This document shows, in pieces, positions 12,588 through 27,500 of a DNA stretch of 64,000 nt. Origin of the DNA: Muricea muricata. Its lineage: Eukaryota; Cnidaria; Anthozoa; Malacalcyonacea; Plexauridae. The stretch covers positions 10,532,946 through 10,596,945 of the forward strand of contig OY979727.1 of assembly GCA_963855995.1 (NCBI GenBank), read 5' to 3'. A program made the translations under genes and the position numbers. Numbering within the stretch: the first letter of the stretch is position 1; every line of letters begins with the position of its first letter. Below the pieces are notes generated by a model, which worked only from the letters and a program-made list of their open reading frames with translations, was not told the origin of the DNA and did not search any database.

Positions 12588-15500
12588 GTATTACTGTGCT
12601 AAGAATAATAGAGAGTTTTTAGCTCGAGTTAAACTGGAAAACATTGATGTGGAAACATTGTTTTCATGTTTTGTCATGTTTGCCATTCCCATTGTGGGTA
12701 AACTTGAACACGTTTTGCGAAGGAACATTAGATGGCTCTTATCTTAAAGTATTGCAGCTTAATGTTTCATTAAAAATGTTTCCTGACGTGGACAAAACAG
12801 GCAAATATCGATAGAAAACATAATGTTCATGCAACAATGTTTCACAATGTGACAAACAGGGAATCTCATTAATAGGAAACATAATGTTTCGTTGATAAAT
12901 GTTTCTCGAGGTGGACAAAACAAGAAACCATTGATAGAAAACATGATGTTTCATTAACAATGTTTCTCGAGATGGACAAAACGAGTAAACATTGATAGGA
13001 AACAATGTTACATCAACAATGTTTCTAGCGGTGGACAAACAAATAAACATTGGTGGGGAACATAATGTTTCATTAACAACATTTCCTGAGGGAAATAACA
13101 GGGAAACATTGATAGGAAGAATATAATATTTCAGACATAATAGAGATTATGGGTGCTGACCTCACATTTTTGTTATGCTTTATTCAGGAAGAATTATTTT
13201 TAAAGGTTGGCGGCAAAGATACGAACGCCGACAAAGGTATAGCTTTTCTGAAGGGTTCTTTGTTCGATCTTGAATCGAGCTCAACAGAACAGCCACAGCT
13301 GACGGCGAATGCCGAAGAATTTTCACGCAAGAATGCCGAAGCGAACGTCCTGTCGAGATTTGGCGCGATGTTTTTTGAATATTTATACGTGATGGAGATA
13401 GAAAACAATGATGACAGCAGTTATTACGAGTCGACGCCCGCGGTAAAGGAGGAATCTCATCAGCGGATCATCGTCGGGCCATCTACGTTGGAAGTTACGA
13501 GCGGAGTGGTTCATCGAATGGAAATGGTTATGAAATTGGCTGAAGATGATGCTTATCTAAGGAAAGGTAAATACGGTGCGGATGCACTAGATACCTAATG
13601 TCCGGTAGAGTAGACATCCATAAGATCTTGCTTTTAATTGAATTGAATTGAATTTGATTTTTTATTTATTGAATTTTTATTTAATAAATTTGTTACACAT
13701 ACAAGGAAATTAATTACAGAAAATAAATAATATTACAATGGAATAACCAAAGTAAATAAATAAAATGACGGATAAAATCTACACATTGATTAAGTTTGTT
13801 TATGCGACGAGAGGGCGACTTCTTTAATGTGGACAATTTGTATATATCAGATAGAAATACATATACAAACCTCGAAAGCCTATATCTTCCGTAGACTCGT
13901 ATTGATCTGATACTACACAGAAAACCGCATTTAAATTCGCATTTTCGGGTTTCTAGACCGCCGCTCTATCAATTGAGCTATCAAGCCAACTGGGATTGGT
14001 AGCGAGTCTTACCCAATTTAAGCGCAGGAAATACTTTCATGACGACTTAATGCTGCTCTATACGAGTTTAAATCCCACTCAAAACAGCGAAGTCTCTCTA
14101 GTGTCAGATTAATATGAATCTTGTTTTTCATATCTCTAAGGATGATTCTAAAATAAAACTACATTTCCCGTATTGTATAACATTTTGTAACCAAACTATC
14201 TTATTTTCGCTTATATGCCGCTTTTCTTGCTTAGGTCAAAATATTCTCTGTAATGGCAACTTCCCATTATAGGTTATGACTTTAAGTTCCCTTTTTTCTC
14301 CAGAAAAAGATGAAATATTTTACGATGATTTCGTACAAGATCAGCTGCTGTCAGGCAATGTGTCACAACGTCACTTGCACGTGACGGTCCTGGACTCCAG
14401 TTTCATAATCTTCATGGCAGATCACGTGAAGACTGCGCAGACTCAGAACGAATCTACAAGGCCATCCGAAGGAACACTCGACGAAATTCAGGAGGAAGAA
14501 AAAAAGGTGTTGCATTAGATCCAGTATTACCTAGTTTACTTTACTAGGCCTAAATGGCAAAAAGTCTTGAGCCTGCGGTATTGATTTCCATATTGTTCAT
14601 AGTTATCAGCAATATTAAACTATGTTAGTATTTTTGCAAGTGGATATAAGAAACCCGACGTTCTGATTGGTAGAATTTGTAAAAACAAATTTCCAAAATG
14701 GCGACTAGCCTATTTTTTCTGTAAATTCACTTGTGTAAAAATACTTAAACGATTATCCGCCTCAGACTTGGTGATTTTTAGGGAATATTCACCTCCACTT
14801 CGCCTCGGTGAATATTCCCCGATAACCACCTCACCCTCTACGACAACTACAGACAATGTGATAAGCACCATTTGACATTGTTCAATGTTGTTTTTATCAA
14901 CTTTGAAGAAGTGATGAGGATGAGTTTTTGTTTTTGTAATTTCCATTTATCTGATTACTGTAAAAATGTGCTTCCTAAGTACATCTGAAGTGCCAACTAT
15001 TACAACCACAGACAGTACCGAAGCCAGCCCGAGAATTGGGTCATGCTATTCAAATTTAATCATAATTATTTATTTCTTTAGAAATTGATTCCTTATACTA
15101 TCTATAAACACAGCAAATTAGCATTTGCATGACCAAATATCGAGCTGGCTTTTCCACTGCTCCTTGACTGCAACTGGAAATCTTTAATTACGCTTCCCTA
15201 TTTTTTCATATCCTTTTTGCCAGTACCATTCTATCTAACATTAATTGTTTCAGTCGTGTGCAAGACATTTGGCTCCTACGACTGGCTGCGTTTTGCAAGT
15301 GGAGAGATTGGACTTTCAAAAAACTTCACCGATGTTTCCCGCGGAAATGATCAAGTTGTTGAAAGAGAAGAAAGGCACCAAAGCCCTTCTTAAACGTGCT
15401 CACAGCAATATGTTTGTGAAGGTGAGAATATTTTAAGTTTGAGAATTTTTTTAGAAAGATATTTCAAACGTGGTGGTGTAGTGTAGGTAGCATTCTACAA

Positions 15501-18500
15501 TCAGCAGTTGTGGTTTGCGTGTGAGCTACCTGAAAATGATATGTCAAACGTAGTGGTCCAGTGTGGGTAGTATTCTACAATTAGCTCTCGTGGTTTGTGT
15601 CTGAATTACCTGAAAAAGATGTCTCAAACGTCGTGGTCCAGTGTGTGCAGAGTTCTCCAATATATTGTCTTGATTTGCATCCTGAACGATTAGATTAAAC
15701 TTAAGCGAAAGATTGCACTATCAGACGTCCTGACATATTGTAGGTATTTGGATTTCAAATTGGTGTCTCAAAACACGACGTTGATGTTGAAGACCCGATG
15801 ATTTTGAACATTGTACCAGCATGCAACATGTCATTATTTGCTAAACAAAGTTTGGTCTCGAGGTTAGTAATATGTAATATCTCAATCATGTCAGATTTTG
15901 GAGACTTGAAGCAACTCAAATGAAAATCATAATAGTTAATTCACAATAGGTAATTCTCATGATAGACTAAATTTTGATCCAGGCAAAATCTTTCATCACA
16001 GCTAAAATGATTGTCTTAAAATTGGTGGAATTGTAACGGAAAATATAGCTCTAGGAAGTTTTCAAATTTTGTATATATTTGTATTACGCTCTGGATAGCC
16101 TACCGAATTCGCCTGAAATGTGGCAGGGTTTCTCGTCCGTAATACGAATATATACAAAATTTTCATACTTCCAAAGGCTATACTTCCCACTATTTACAAT
16201 ATTTTGTCACCAAACTTTGCAATTCTACTAATTTGAAGATGACCTCTGTAGCTGTGATGAAAGACTTTTGTTCGTATTGCCTGGATCAAAATTTAGTCTA
16301 TCATGGGAATTGCGCTCGGACGAGGCTAAATGGAATATTTCTATGTTCCTAGGCAACTTGATGATGTCGACGAAATTGAGGCGAGGTTTGAACTGGCATC
16401 GCTGTCTCTAAATATTACAAAGCCCCAACTTGTCTTACTGCGAGATATCCATCAATCTTGGATGAACAATACTTTCATAATACAGAACGGTTTGTCTGGA
16501 AGTTCTCTCATTCAAGATGTCTTTCATCCTTCAGGTTTGAAGATAATTTTCTGTGTGATCTCATTAAGCTTTATGTTTTGTAGATAATTTTAATAGTTTA
16601 AAGCTATTCTCTCTCGAGGTCTGTTATTTAACCAACCTGATTTGACAACTGTTCTTCATTTTCTAAACTGTTCTTCCCAGAGGTCCAGTAAGGATGATCT
16701 CTTATTGATCCAGTGTTACTACAGGCGGAAACCTATACTAAACTAACTTTTTTGTACGGGATATACGGGATTCTAAAATGTTCTTCCTAAAGGTCCTGTG
16801 AGGATCATCTCTTATTGATCCAGTGTTACTATTGAAGGAAACCTAAACTAAACTAACTTTATTTATACTGGATAACTGTATCAGTTCTAAAATGTTTCTC
16901 CTAAGCTAACCTAAACTAAAGTAACTTATAATGAATACTGGATGTTTCTATGAATTCAGTATTTTTTCGTCTCAAGAACTAGCTTAAAGAAAACTCGGCT
17001 TAGGTATGAAATAGTACGATTTCTGTTTCCAGCCAAACAGGGTGGGAAGATTCCGGTGTTGATCGAAGCCTTCATTCAAGACATAAAAGTTCAACTTCAC
17101 ATGACCCCAGAGGAAATTTCTTCATCTGGATCAGTGGCTTCTGTTAAGGCGACCGTCATGAGTTTAAGTAAGTGCAAGTTGTGGTTCGGATATTTGCGTA
17201 AAAACTCGAAACGAATCAGTAAATGCAATCGTTTGGATTACAACTGTAGGTATATATGTATGTATGTCTTTTAACTCTCAAAGATTATTGCAAGAAGCAA
17301 GTTAACAGTTGCATATCAGTCAAGACAGTGAAAGCTACCTCCCCCGCCCTTCCACCGCTGATATAAACATAATGAACCGCCCCTCATTATTTGTCCAGGT
17401 GGTGAGACGGCGGAGAGTACTCCAGTGCTATATGGTCCTCTGATCACAGCGGATATCTACAGTGGGAATTGTTTTAGAAACAACGAAAAGAAAAGTTTCA
17501 AGATGGAAACACTGGAACCCTGGCTGGCATTTACAGTGAAAATACCATTGGTTGGTCAGGATGGAAATTTAAAAGCTTTGGGTACGACAATTGATCTATT
17601 GTATGACGAGTTCCTACTTCATATGTTTATAGAGCTCAGTGGTTTCTCTCAGACGTCATGTTCAAATATTTTTGTCCTTGTTTTTCTTCCACAGAAAATC
17701 CCCCTCAAACAGGTGGTGCCATATTGTTGAAGTGTAATGGCACTGTTACCAACTTGGATCCCGTATTATTCACATGGCTCGCATACTATCCCCGAATGTC
17801 CCCTACAGTTGATACCTCGTCACGTGGAAAACAGTTGAGGAAAGTGATCAGTCACACACGGTCTGTGTCGGGGGTCACCCCCAGGAGGAAAAGTTATGCC
17901 AGAGGTATGAGGCCTATGTATAGTTCAGCAATAGAATATGTAGTGGGCACTGGCAATGGCTCTGAAATATGTATGAGAGCAGAGTAAAGACTATAAAGAG
18001 GTGCGACTTCAGTTAAGGTGCTGTCGTGATGATTCGTCGTGGGCGCCATGTTCCTAGCCAGTGCCCTAAACAGAAGCATTCCCCGGTATTAGTAGCCATT
18101 TTCAATATTATTGGGGCGGACAAGCATACAATATTCGTCATGGGCGCCATGTTCCTAGCCAGTGCCCTAAACAGAGGAAGTCATCTTCCGGAAATATTGA
18201 AAATGGCTACTAATACCGGGGGGGAATGCTTCTGTTTAGAGCACTGGCTAGGAACATGGCGCCCATGACGGATCATCACGACAGTCTGACGACAGCACCA
18301 TACGCTTTTTTGACTGAAGTTGCACCTCTTTGTAGTCTCTACTCTTTGATGAGAGTAAGAACGGTTTTAAGTATGGGCTTGAAGTTTCGCGAGGCAATTT
18401 TTGTGCAATTTGCAATGCAATTCTGACATACATAGCACATAGGTTGATGCTGGTTCGTAGCGTAGCAGCTGAGAAGTTGTTGATCTGGTCCACATTCTAA

Positions 18501-21500
18501 TTAATTGCACCTCACGTACGTCTTCTTTTAAAGTGCGTAGAAGCGAAATTTTGTGAAGTATTTTCTTGATTGCATTGGAAAGATACATGTAGCGTCTTTT
18601 GTAGAATTTTTATAACTGTATATTTTTTGTCGAGATATTCAACCTTATTGGATACGCAAATCATACAAGTGGGACATCACAGTACAGATGAAATTGTTAT
18701 TTAGTGTCATGTAACAATGAAAAATAACTGAAACCGCACTTGTATCCACATAAGCCATAATTAATCACTGGGCCTCCTCATTTACGTGTAAGAGCTTTAG
18801 TTCAACCTGATCCAGGTAGACTTTATGAGGAAGCTCTTGACAGCAACATTATGACCTGTTAATCCTGGGGTCCATTTACCCTATAAGAAAGGGTGATTCT
18901 TTCTGTATTTTTTTACATTAACGACAGACTTTTGACGTGCTAACATTGTCAAAACTCTTCCACATTTTCTGAGCCAACATGTTGCTTACTCCGGGAATAC
19001 TTTGTTTACAATTCTAGGTTACATATCCCCGTCGCATCCTCACAAGAAACAGAAGAAGTTAAGATACTCTCAACAACGAAAGCGTTGCGACAGCATTCAG
19101 GAAAGCCGAAGTCAAGATTTTGATGGTTGGGTTTGGGAAAGATTGCCCTTGTTGGCATCCGTCGTTATTCAGGTATAATTAAACCACGTTCTTAACTTGT
19201 GTGTAGAATTTCATGGAGAACAATTAACACTTATTGACTGAGACCGAGGGAAACAGTATGTTTTGTGGACCAGAGACTGTCGATGTTTCCCGAGGCGAAG
19301 CCGAGGGAAACATCGACAGTCAAGGGTCCACAAAACATACTGTTTTCCCGAGGTCTCAGTCAATAAGTATTTTATTATATACTGAGTGTCAAAAGAGAAG
19401 AAAAGTACCACAAATCAATCAAACATGTGTAAAAAGGATTACCTTTTACCTGACATGGCTCCGTGAGGCTCTGTGGATTTGTTATTTACCGGTGAATAAA
19501 AGTAATGTCCACCGCTTAGCTACGTTGCCAGGGAGACAGTAGAATTTCTCCACTATCACGTGATACGTTCTTAACCAATAAGAAACAGGAATAAATGAAC
19601 TTTGACATTCAGTATATAATAATGCTAAATGTTTTCACGGAGCTTTCAGGTAATACAAGTGTATTTTGAATTTTAAGGTCGACTGGGAAAGTGTTGTTTT
19701 CTTTGCCCCGTCTGCACATCTCGCTTACGGTAGGTAACTTTTTTGTCAAATTTTGCCAAATATGGGGGGGGGGTATTTGTCATGACATAACGGCAAAAAT
19801 ATTATATAGATGATCTTCCTGGGGATTGCTACGATATTCCTGGAAATTTCATCCGTCAGGTGACTAAACGCGACTCAACGCCGGAACCGTTATCAGGATT
19901 AGTGCTCAGTCTTCCGTTGTTGAAAATCCGCAGTTCTGGTCACCAGGACCTCGCCATCTGTCACGACATATTACGTCATCCCTTAACCCTCCCACCACGT
20001 GACCAACCGGAAACGTTGCCGTGGACACTCACCGCTGACCATGCGTCCGTGTTTACAGTATGGACACAAGGGGATGGAAAGGATGCTGAGGTGTATTTTC
20101 TGATCAACCCTACGTGCTGTAGGGCGATGCTGGCTTCGGCCAAAACCTCGCATCCTGGAAACACGATTGACCAAAACAAGGCTCACAAAGCAACGCTTGA
20201 TTTTGTTTTGCACACAGACTTTAATCCGTTGAAAATAAACTGCTCAAAAAAGCAGGTAAGTTTTAGTATTTGGAAAATGATACTAATGGACCAGTCGTAT
20301 TACAGGCTAAATTTTGACCTGAGGAAAAAGAAAGCAGCAGAGCTGGTTCTCAAAATTTGTAAAATTGTCTAGTTTGGCTGCGACGTGGCAAATTTTCCTC
20401 TTTGGCACTCGGACCCCTCCACGATGATCAACTCCTCCTAGCAGTAGCTAGATATCGATTCAAGTATAAATACATTTCTAAACGGCATTCTCAGCGAGCT
20501 ACGCAAGCACAAGAGCCAAGAGTCGTTGTCCTACATGGTGCATAAGTTGTGCATGACCCACGGGGTTAGAATCCCTGCACGACTGTCGTGTTAGTTTTCT
20601 TCAAAATTTTTTTCGAAAGTTTTTCTTCTAGATTTTCTCTGTTCTGTAACACATCGTTCGTTCTTTATAATATTTACATTAACTTTTAATTCACAATGAT
20701 CAGAATGTAGTGTACATATATTTTCCAGCAGCCTTGGCACAAACGAAGGAGTCCGACTATGTAGGGGGAAAAAATGCTGCGAGGTGTTGTAAAATACGGA
20801 AAGTGAAGCCTTGCAAATTTTGTTGTATTTTCAACATAAATTTGTCAAAGTTTAGCTCATCCATTGTGTGTATTCTGTTGTTGCTGTTTGTCATTGTTGC
20901 TGCTGTTTTTGTTGTTGTTTTGTCTTCTAATCTAAGCAATCATTTTCTTGTAAACCAGGTTGACCTTCTCTTTCAACTTTATTCGAACGCTGTTCAGTTA
21001 ACATCCTCCGTCAGTCCCAGTCCTCCGTCTAGTGAGAACGAGCCGTTGTTGCCTGCCAGGTCTGTAACTAGTACTGTAACTGGCACTGGTCGCAGCGTAA
21101 GACGAACAGCTTCGATTACGTCATCTTCAGGGTTCGACGTCATTGACGATGAGTCAATGTCTTCCGAAAGCACTCCGAAACCTAGCGTGACGTCACTGGA
21201 CACACCAAAGGTTTGTATAAAGCTCACCGAAGCTGAAATTGCCGGATAGAAAATACACAGAAGGACCACTCGAGTTTGTACTTTTTGAAGTTTGTGTCAC
21301 CGCGCATGTCACATTACACTTATAAGATTCAGTTTTGTTTTGCAAGATAAAAAGAATCAATTGAATGGAGTATCCTCATTTTTGCTCCACATTAAACTCC
21401 CATTAAGCTCCATATTTTTCCAATACGAGATTACATTTTAAGTTTGTTCCATTTGATCGCATGAATTGTTTTGAAATTTAGCCCTGTCCTCGTTGAAAAA

Positions 21501-24500
21501 CGCGAAATTTATTTTTTATCAAATATTTTCCCAGGTATCACCATCTCTGATTCATGTTTCGCTTTGGGTTCAGTGGACACTGCCCAAGCTGTCGTTCAAT
21601 ATATTTGGAAACGACAATGGGTCTGATTTGCGAATCACCACCGAGTTAGAAGATTGGTCAGCCTCATTCGATTACCAGAACGGTCATTTCAAAACTCTGT
21701 GTAAACTTGGCAATTTCAGTATAACTCATTATAAGCTTGGGTAAGAAAAGACATTTCTTGTACAGCACAAACTTGGAGTATTTTAAATGGCTTCAAAAAA
21801 CGGCCCATTTTACATCCATCTCGTGATTCAACATAGATGTCGTTTTAGGCGGAAAATCAAACCAAATCAACACGGATCTCTATCACATATAAAGTCTCCT
21901 TCCTCGCCATGATTTCCTTGTGAGTTACAGCACTAGTATTAATAAAATTTGCGACCAATAAATGCGGCATGAGGAGATGGTTTGCATCTGTGTGATTTTT
22001 TTATGAAGACGTTCATATTCTTTCATAATCTCAAAGAAATGAATGATATTTGGCTACAAAACCAAGCTCAAAGTCTTTCTTGTAAATCAGGGCAAGATTT
22101 TTCGCCGATTTACAGATATTGATTAAACATGTATTTCTTTTCTGTTTTCTTATAAATTACTAACGGAGTTCACAAAATTTGTATGACAATCTAATATAAA
22201 AAGGTTGTGTTTTAAAATTACATCGTCTTTTAATTAACGACAGGTCCTCTGGCCAGTGGACTGCGGGTTCTGGAGGGGGCACTATCTTAGCTCGTCAGGA
22301 TTCCCTCTCAAGCTCCCTCTCGAAAGTTCGCGACGGTGATAGCGACAGCTCAGACCCAGGTCCCCACGGTTTCTTGTACGTCGAATACACCGCATCCTCA
22401 CTGGCAGCCCCATCGTTCAAAGCGGCCTTCGAACTTGATGACGTATTCCGGAATTCTTTCGCCTACTCCCAAGACGTCCACGTCACAATACAGCCGTTCG
22501 ATTTTATCTTATGGTGTCCCTTATTGTACACGGTCAGGACTGTCTTTCACACATTCACCTCTTTGCAAAGTGACTCTGCGGGGATGTGCGAATCCTCAGG
22601 GGTGCCCCTCCAAAATCCCAGTGGCGAAACGTACCAAAGATTGACCAATTTGCCGGTTGTTAATTTGAAACTGCGAGGTTTTCGGATTATCGTTCCTTCG
22701 TCTGTAGATGAAGGGAAGTTCAAGGCTGAACCAAACAGGGCAAAGAATTCTGATTTGTTTACAATTCAAGCGGCGTTGCTATTGGTCTCGTCACAGCTTG
22801 AGAACCCAGTACCTCGACTGGTCGTCGATAAGAAGTTGAGCAAAGCGTTAGCGGCATCAGCCCGCAACCGACGTGGGTCAGCAGCCGAGAAGGGGTTTGG
22901 TGATACTCAGTATAAGGTTGAGGTGAAAGGTCTTCGCTTTTGGTCTGGGTGCTGGAATGAGCTGTGCAGGATGCTGCCCAACCAAGACGCCACCAGGATC
23001 GAGCGAGATCTCCTGGAACAGAATCCTGCCTTGGAATGGAACACCTACAGTGGGTGGGTATCCTGTTGAAACTGTTACGATTCACCATTACGGACAAGGT
23101 GGTGGATGCACATTTTCCAAGTAATACATTGCGGTCAAAAATCTTCAAAAAAGGCTTTTGAACGATAGACATAAGATAGAAGGTCGATTTGTTTACCGTG
23201 CTGAAATTTCTCATCAGTAGGTGACCTCATTTTTATTCAGCAATTTCCACTTGACGTTGCCAATACATTCTGTTAAAGTGTTAATTTTGCCATCTTTTTT
23301 GAACCGTGAGTTGCTTGGCAATACTGATGTATCTTATTTTGATTAACAATGTGGGGGGGGGGGGGGGGAATAGCAACCTACGTACACATCCAAAAACTCC
23401 ATAGACCTGCCGCAAGTTGTCAATGTCTACTTGCTTGTTGCAATTTGCCAACAAGTTTGTTAAGATCAGGCTTGCAACAAGTTGTCGTAATCAATGCGAA
23501 CGCGTCCTATGTCTTGCTGATAACAAAAATGATAAAGCTTTGAAGCAAAATCTTTCCTTTCTTGGCAATTCGTGCTTTAGAAAAGCAATTTTTATGGTTT
23601 ATTGTCTTTCATTGTTGTAGCCAACCACTCACATAGCCTGTTAGTATAGACATGAGCTTCGACTAGCATTGATGTTTGAGGTTATGCCCAGTTGAGTATA
23701 TTCAGCTTCTTCGTTTATATTTGAACGGAAAGTCTAGAGATTTTAATCCTTGTGCCACTACAACATTTTTGCCTCGATTGTTATTTAGTCAGGATCGCAC
23801 GAGTGCTTTGGTAATACCGATGGCGTCTGACTTGGATATTAAGGGAGTCATCGCTCCTCCTATATACCTCACAACCTCAAGCAACTCGCAAAGTTGGAGC
23901 AAACCTATCTTCGGTTTATCACTTGAAGTCAATCTCACGACAGACGTGGAATGCTTCTTCAGTAAAAGTCAGGTAATTTGTAGTCTGGCCGAGCTCTGAC
24001 CCGAGTGAGCTCTATGTTAAACTGGAATGTTGAATTGGCCGTCGTCTTCAAAGCTAAATTGATCTACCATCTCAATCCTTTTATATGCAACATTTACAAC
24101 AACAGTGACCGTGTTGTATCTCGTAGACAATCTAGAGCTGAAGGCGAGAGTTGTATATCATGATACAACGCGGACGAGAATGTTGTATATGGCTTGTGAA
24201 ACTCTTCAGTTTGGTAGATCTATTGGTATTGGAGAAGTAATTTTAAAAAACATCTTATGTAAGACGAGAAAATCAAATTTAAAGTTTATGAAAACCAACA
24301 GAAATCTGTATCACATGTACAGACTGCTTCACGATCATGATTTCTTTTGTGTTATTCATAAATAACATTTAAATTAAACTTAAATTATTATTTTGGCTTG
24401 TGTTTTAGGTCCTACTAATCCAAACTATTCTGAAGGACAACATTTTGAACAGCGGTTTCTCCAACGATGAATTTATCGGTGGCGCAACTGGTAACGAAGA

Positions 24501-27500
24501 TCTTGCCAGCACTCTTTCCCATCCTTCAGAAGTGGTTGCGTCTCATGAGAAACTAGACAGCGGCATCGGCAGCGAATGTTCCCATGGTAACCGGCTGAAA
24601 CACGTTGTGCAATCGCGCGAGTCTACACCCGATGTTCAAGAAATGGAGTGTTTGCTCACGGCCGGGGGAGTTTCGGTATTTGTCTACGAACATTCTCCGA
24701 CGGGGGAGGCGGGATCACGAGTAGTTCCGGTAGTGGGAGTGTCTCTTGTACAGCCGTCATTCAATTGTACAAGGCGTACAGATTGTAATACCATACAAAT
24801 TTCGTGTTTTGATGTGTCTTTGGCGAAATGTGAATCAAACTCGAGGAATTCAGGTGAGTACTTGACCTAGATTGCATACAATCCACGTTCAACTCACCTC
24901 GTTCTCACATCGCCCCATTTTAATGTCTTCCTGTAACTGCTACCCAATGTCGTACCTACCCTACCGACATCTTACTTCCACTTTCATCTCACCCTCCCCA
25001 CCTAACCCTAAGCCCATGCGCACTTCATCTTTAGCCTAGGTTCCGACCTCATTGTCACCTTCCCCACCTCATCGCAACCCCACGCATAACCCGCCCTCGC
25101 TTCACTCACTCTATATCCCTCTATATCCCTCAGCCAACCTTAACCCTATTTTACCCATTTTACTCTCGTTTCATCCCATTACCAAACTCGCCCCTACCTC
25201 ACTCGCCTCATCCTCCACTCACTCTGTCCCTTATCCTGCCTCACTATTAACCACACGTCGCCCTGATATTTTCAACTCTAACGACCCCCTGTAGATTCAT
25301 CACTGTGGTAAAATATTCGCTCTCGTTTAGATGATATCCAATTGGTGCCGTCATCCGAGAATTATGACGTCATTTGGTTTCGTACCGGAGATGGCAGTCC
25401 AGACAAACGTACTGAGCTCTCACCTTCTTTCGCTAACTTCACCTGCAAGCTGTACCAGTCCTCCCCAGGTAATATTTGACAGCTCAACTGCTCAAGAGCT
25501 ACGTGTAAACGAGTGAATTTAAAGAAACTAGTTGCAAAGTTGATGAAAACTAAAAACATTTTTTACATTAAGGACTTTTCAGCGTCTTTAAAGCCAGGTG
25601 TAAAATCCCCTTTCTATTTTGTTTGTCGTCGCGGACACCATTTTGCCAGGAATGAATGAAAATTTAATGTTTTCGCTTTGATCAAAAAAGTAATGTCATG
25701 GTATATCAACTTGCTTTTCGACACAGTATTTTTGAAAAGGGAGAATAACTTAAGAAATGGTATTGAGACTGTTACCACATTTATGGTTGTTGAACGTCAC
25801 TTTTTGCTATCTTGACTTCGCCCGAGCATGGGGCTTTTTCTTGAAGTTATTGTTCCAGTATTTATAGAGTTTAATGGACTTCACGATTTTTTGCTCCTTC
25901 CAGCTGATCTCAAGTTAGATTTCGGCAGGCCAATCTGGATCGACATCGATCTTGGATTGTTAGAAAGGCTGAAGAACTTTGCCACGGATCTCAATTCACA
26001 AGGAACGACGCCGGACGGCGTTCATGAGTCTGGTTCGGAATCGGAAGTTATAAATATCGCGCGATCTGTGGCAGTTTCGACCGACTATGTTGCGATCACT
26101 GCAACCGCTGGCCATGTCAGGGGTGTCGATCCTGCGATTAAAGCGTCTTGCTCGTCCATGAATCTTGGAGTCAGTCTCAAAGCTGATGACAGAGAAGGTA
26201 TGTACCGTTATATTTGCAACCTCCCCCCCCTGGGAAATAATTTCCTGGGTTCTTGTTGGAAAGGTGGTTTAAAACATATTTAGGTAATTTACCAGGGGCC
26301 ATTTGTTCAAGAACAAGTTAGCTTAACCTTGAATTAAAATTCAAACAAATATGTAAACTTGGAAATATTTCTTCATAAATCTATTCTGGATGGATTGAAG
26401 TTTCCTTTTCACAACTTTAAAGAAACAAAAACTAAACTAAAACAGTGGGTAAAATGTTTACCCAGGGTTAACGCTTACCTAGCTTTGAACAACTGGCTCC
26501 ATGTTATCTAAAACACGGTCATTTCGATCAAAATTTCTAAATATCTGTTTAGATAATTACACAAAGGTGTCTTACTAACCATTACTCAACGTTGAGATTG
26601 CAATAAAATCGATATCATATAATAAAGCGTGAACGGCCGTTATATCGATGTCTGCTTGCTAATGTAGAACTAACATTCGTAGAACAACAACAGAATAACG
26701 TTGACATTGCGTTGTCGTGGCATCGATCTATGTTGAACTAACTTTCAACGTTGTAGCTACTTCCTCTGTTCGCTGGAAATCCTGTGTCATCTCGCATTTG
26801 TACTTTGTAGATTTTTGTCAACGTATTGCGGCCAATCTTCATCTGTGTGCCTTGAGCATGTCTGCTGGTATCGACGACAAATTTCGCTCTTTTCTCCTGC
26901 CGTATGACGCGTCTGTCGACATGGAATTGTTCTGTAATTCACCGGCAGTTTCCCAAGATACTTGTTGGTAAGTAAAATGTTCAAAGTATAATTTTGTGGA
27001 AACACAACGTAAATTTATATATCGCATAGCTTTCGATCCGTAAGCTCAGATTTTCATCAGTGCTAATGATAATAATAGTCATTATTGTTAGCACTGATAA
27101 AGATTCGAGCTTACGGATCGAAAGCCATGCGATGATAAATTTACGTGGTATTTCCACAAAATTATGCTTTGATTGGTATTCGCCATGCAAACATACAAGG
27201 AAAAGTAACATGTTAATGTCAAATATTTTGTAACTCAAATTACCTCCTAAAGTACACATTACGCTTGTTCTTGTCAGCTATCTTCGTAATTTGGTAAAAA
27301 TAAATATGATATATGTAGGTTGAGCCATAGAATCTAGAGCAAGCGGTATCTTTAATATGATTAGTTTTCACTTTGCAATATATATTGAATTCGGTTCTTG
27401 TGATATGCGAATTATCAAGTATATGATGTCTTATCTTGATTTTAATACTTTCGCATATCACAAAAACCTCGTCCAATAATTGTTTATCAGTTAAATTTAC

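Noticed and set aside
13950-14000. Possible tRNA gene on the minus strand
   Set aside because: A box is good, but the B box is degenerate and the acceptor and anticodon stems do not form; treated as SINE-derived.
17894-18493. Several open frames on both strands
   Set aside because: Lie within or across the palindromic MITE at 17981-18345 and mirror each other.
22336-22644. 102-codon open frame overlapping exon w15
   Set aside because: Out-of-frame shadow of VPS13B coding sequence.
22759-23214. 151-codon minus-strand frame across exon w15
   Set aside because: Antisense shadow of a conserved exon; no homology of its own.
24105-24365. Open segment in the intron between w16 and w17 that could be a cassette exon
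   Set aside because: Its only acceptor gives the wrong phase for both neighbours, the homology of w16 joins directly to w17, and the segment holds a small palindrome (GTTGTATATCATGATACAAC).
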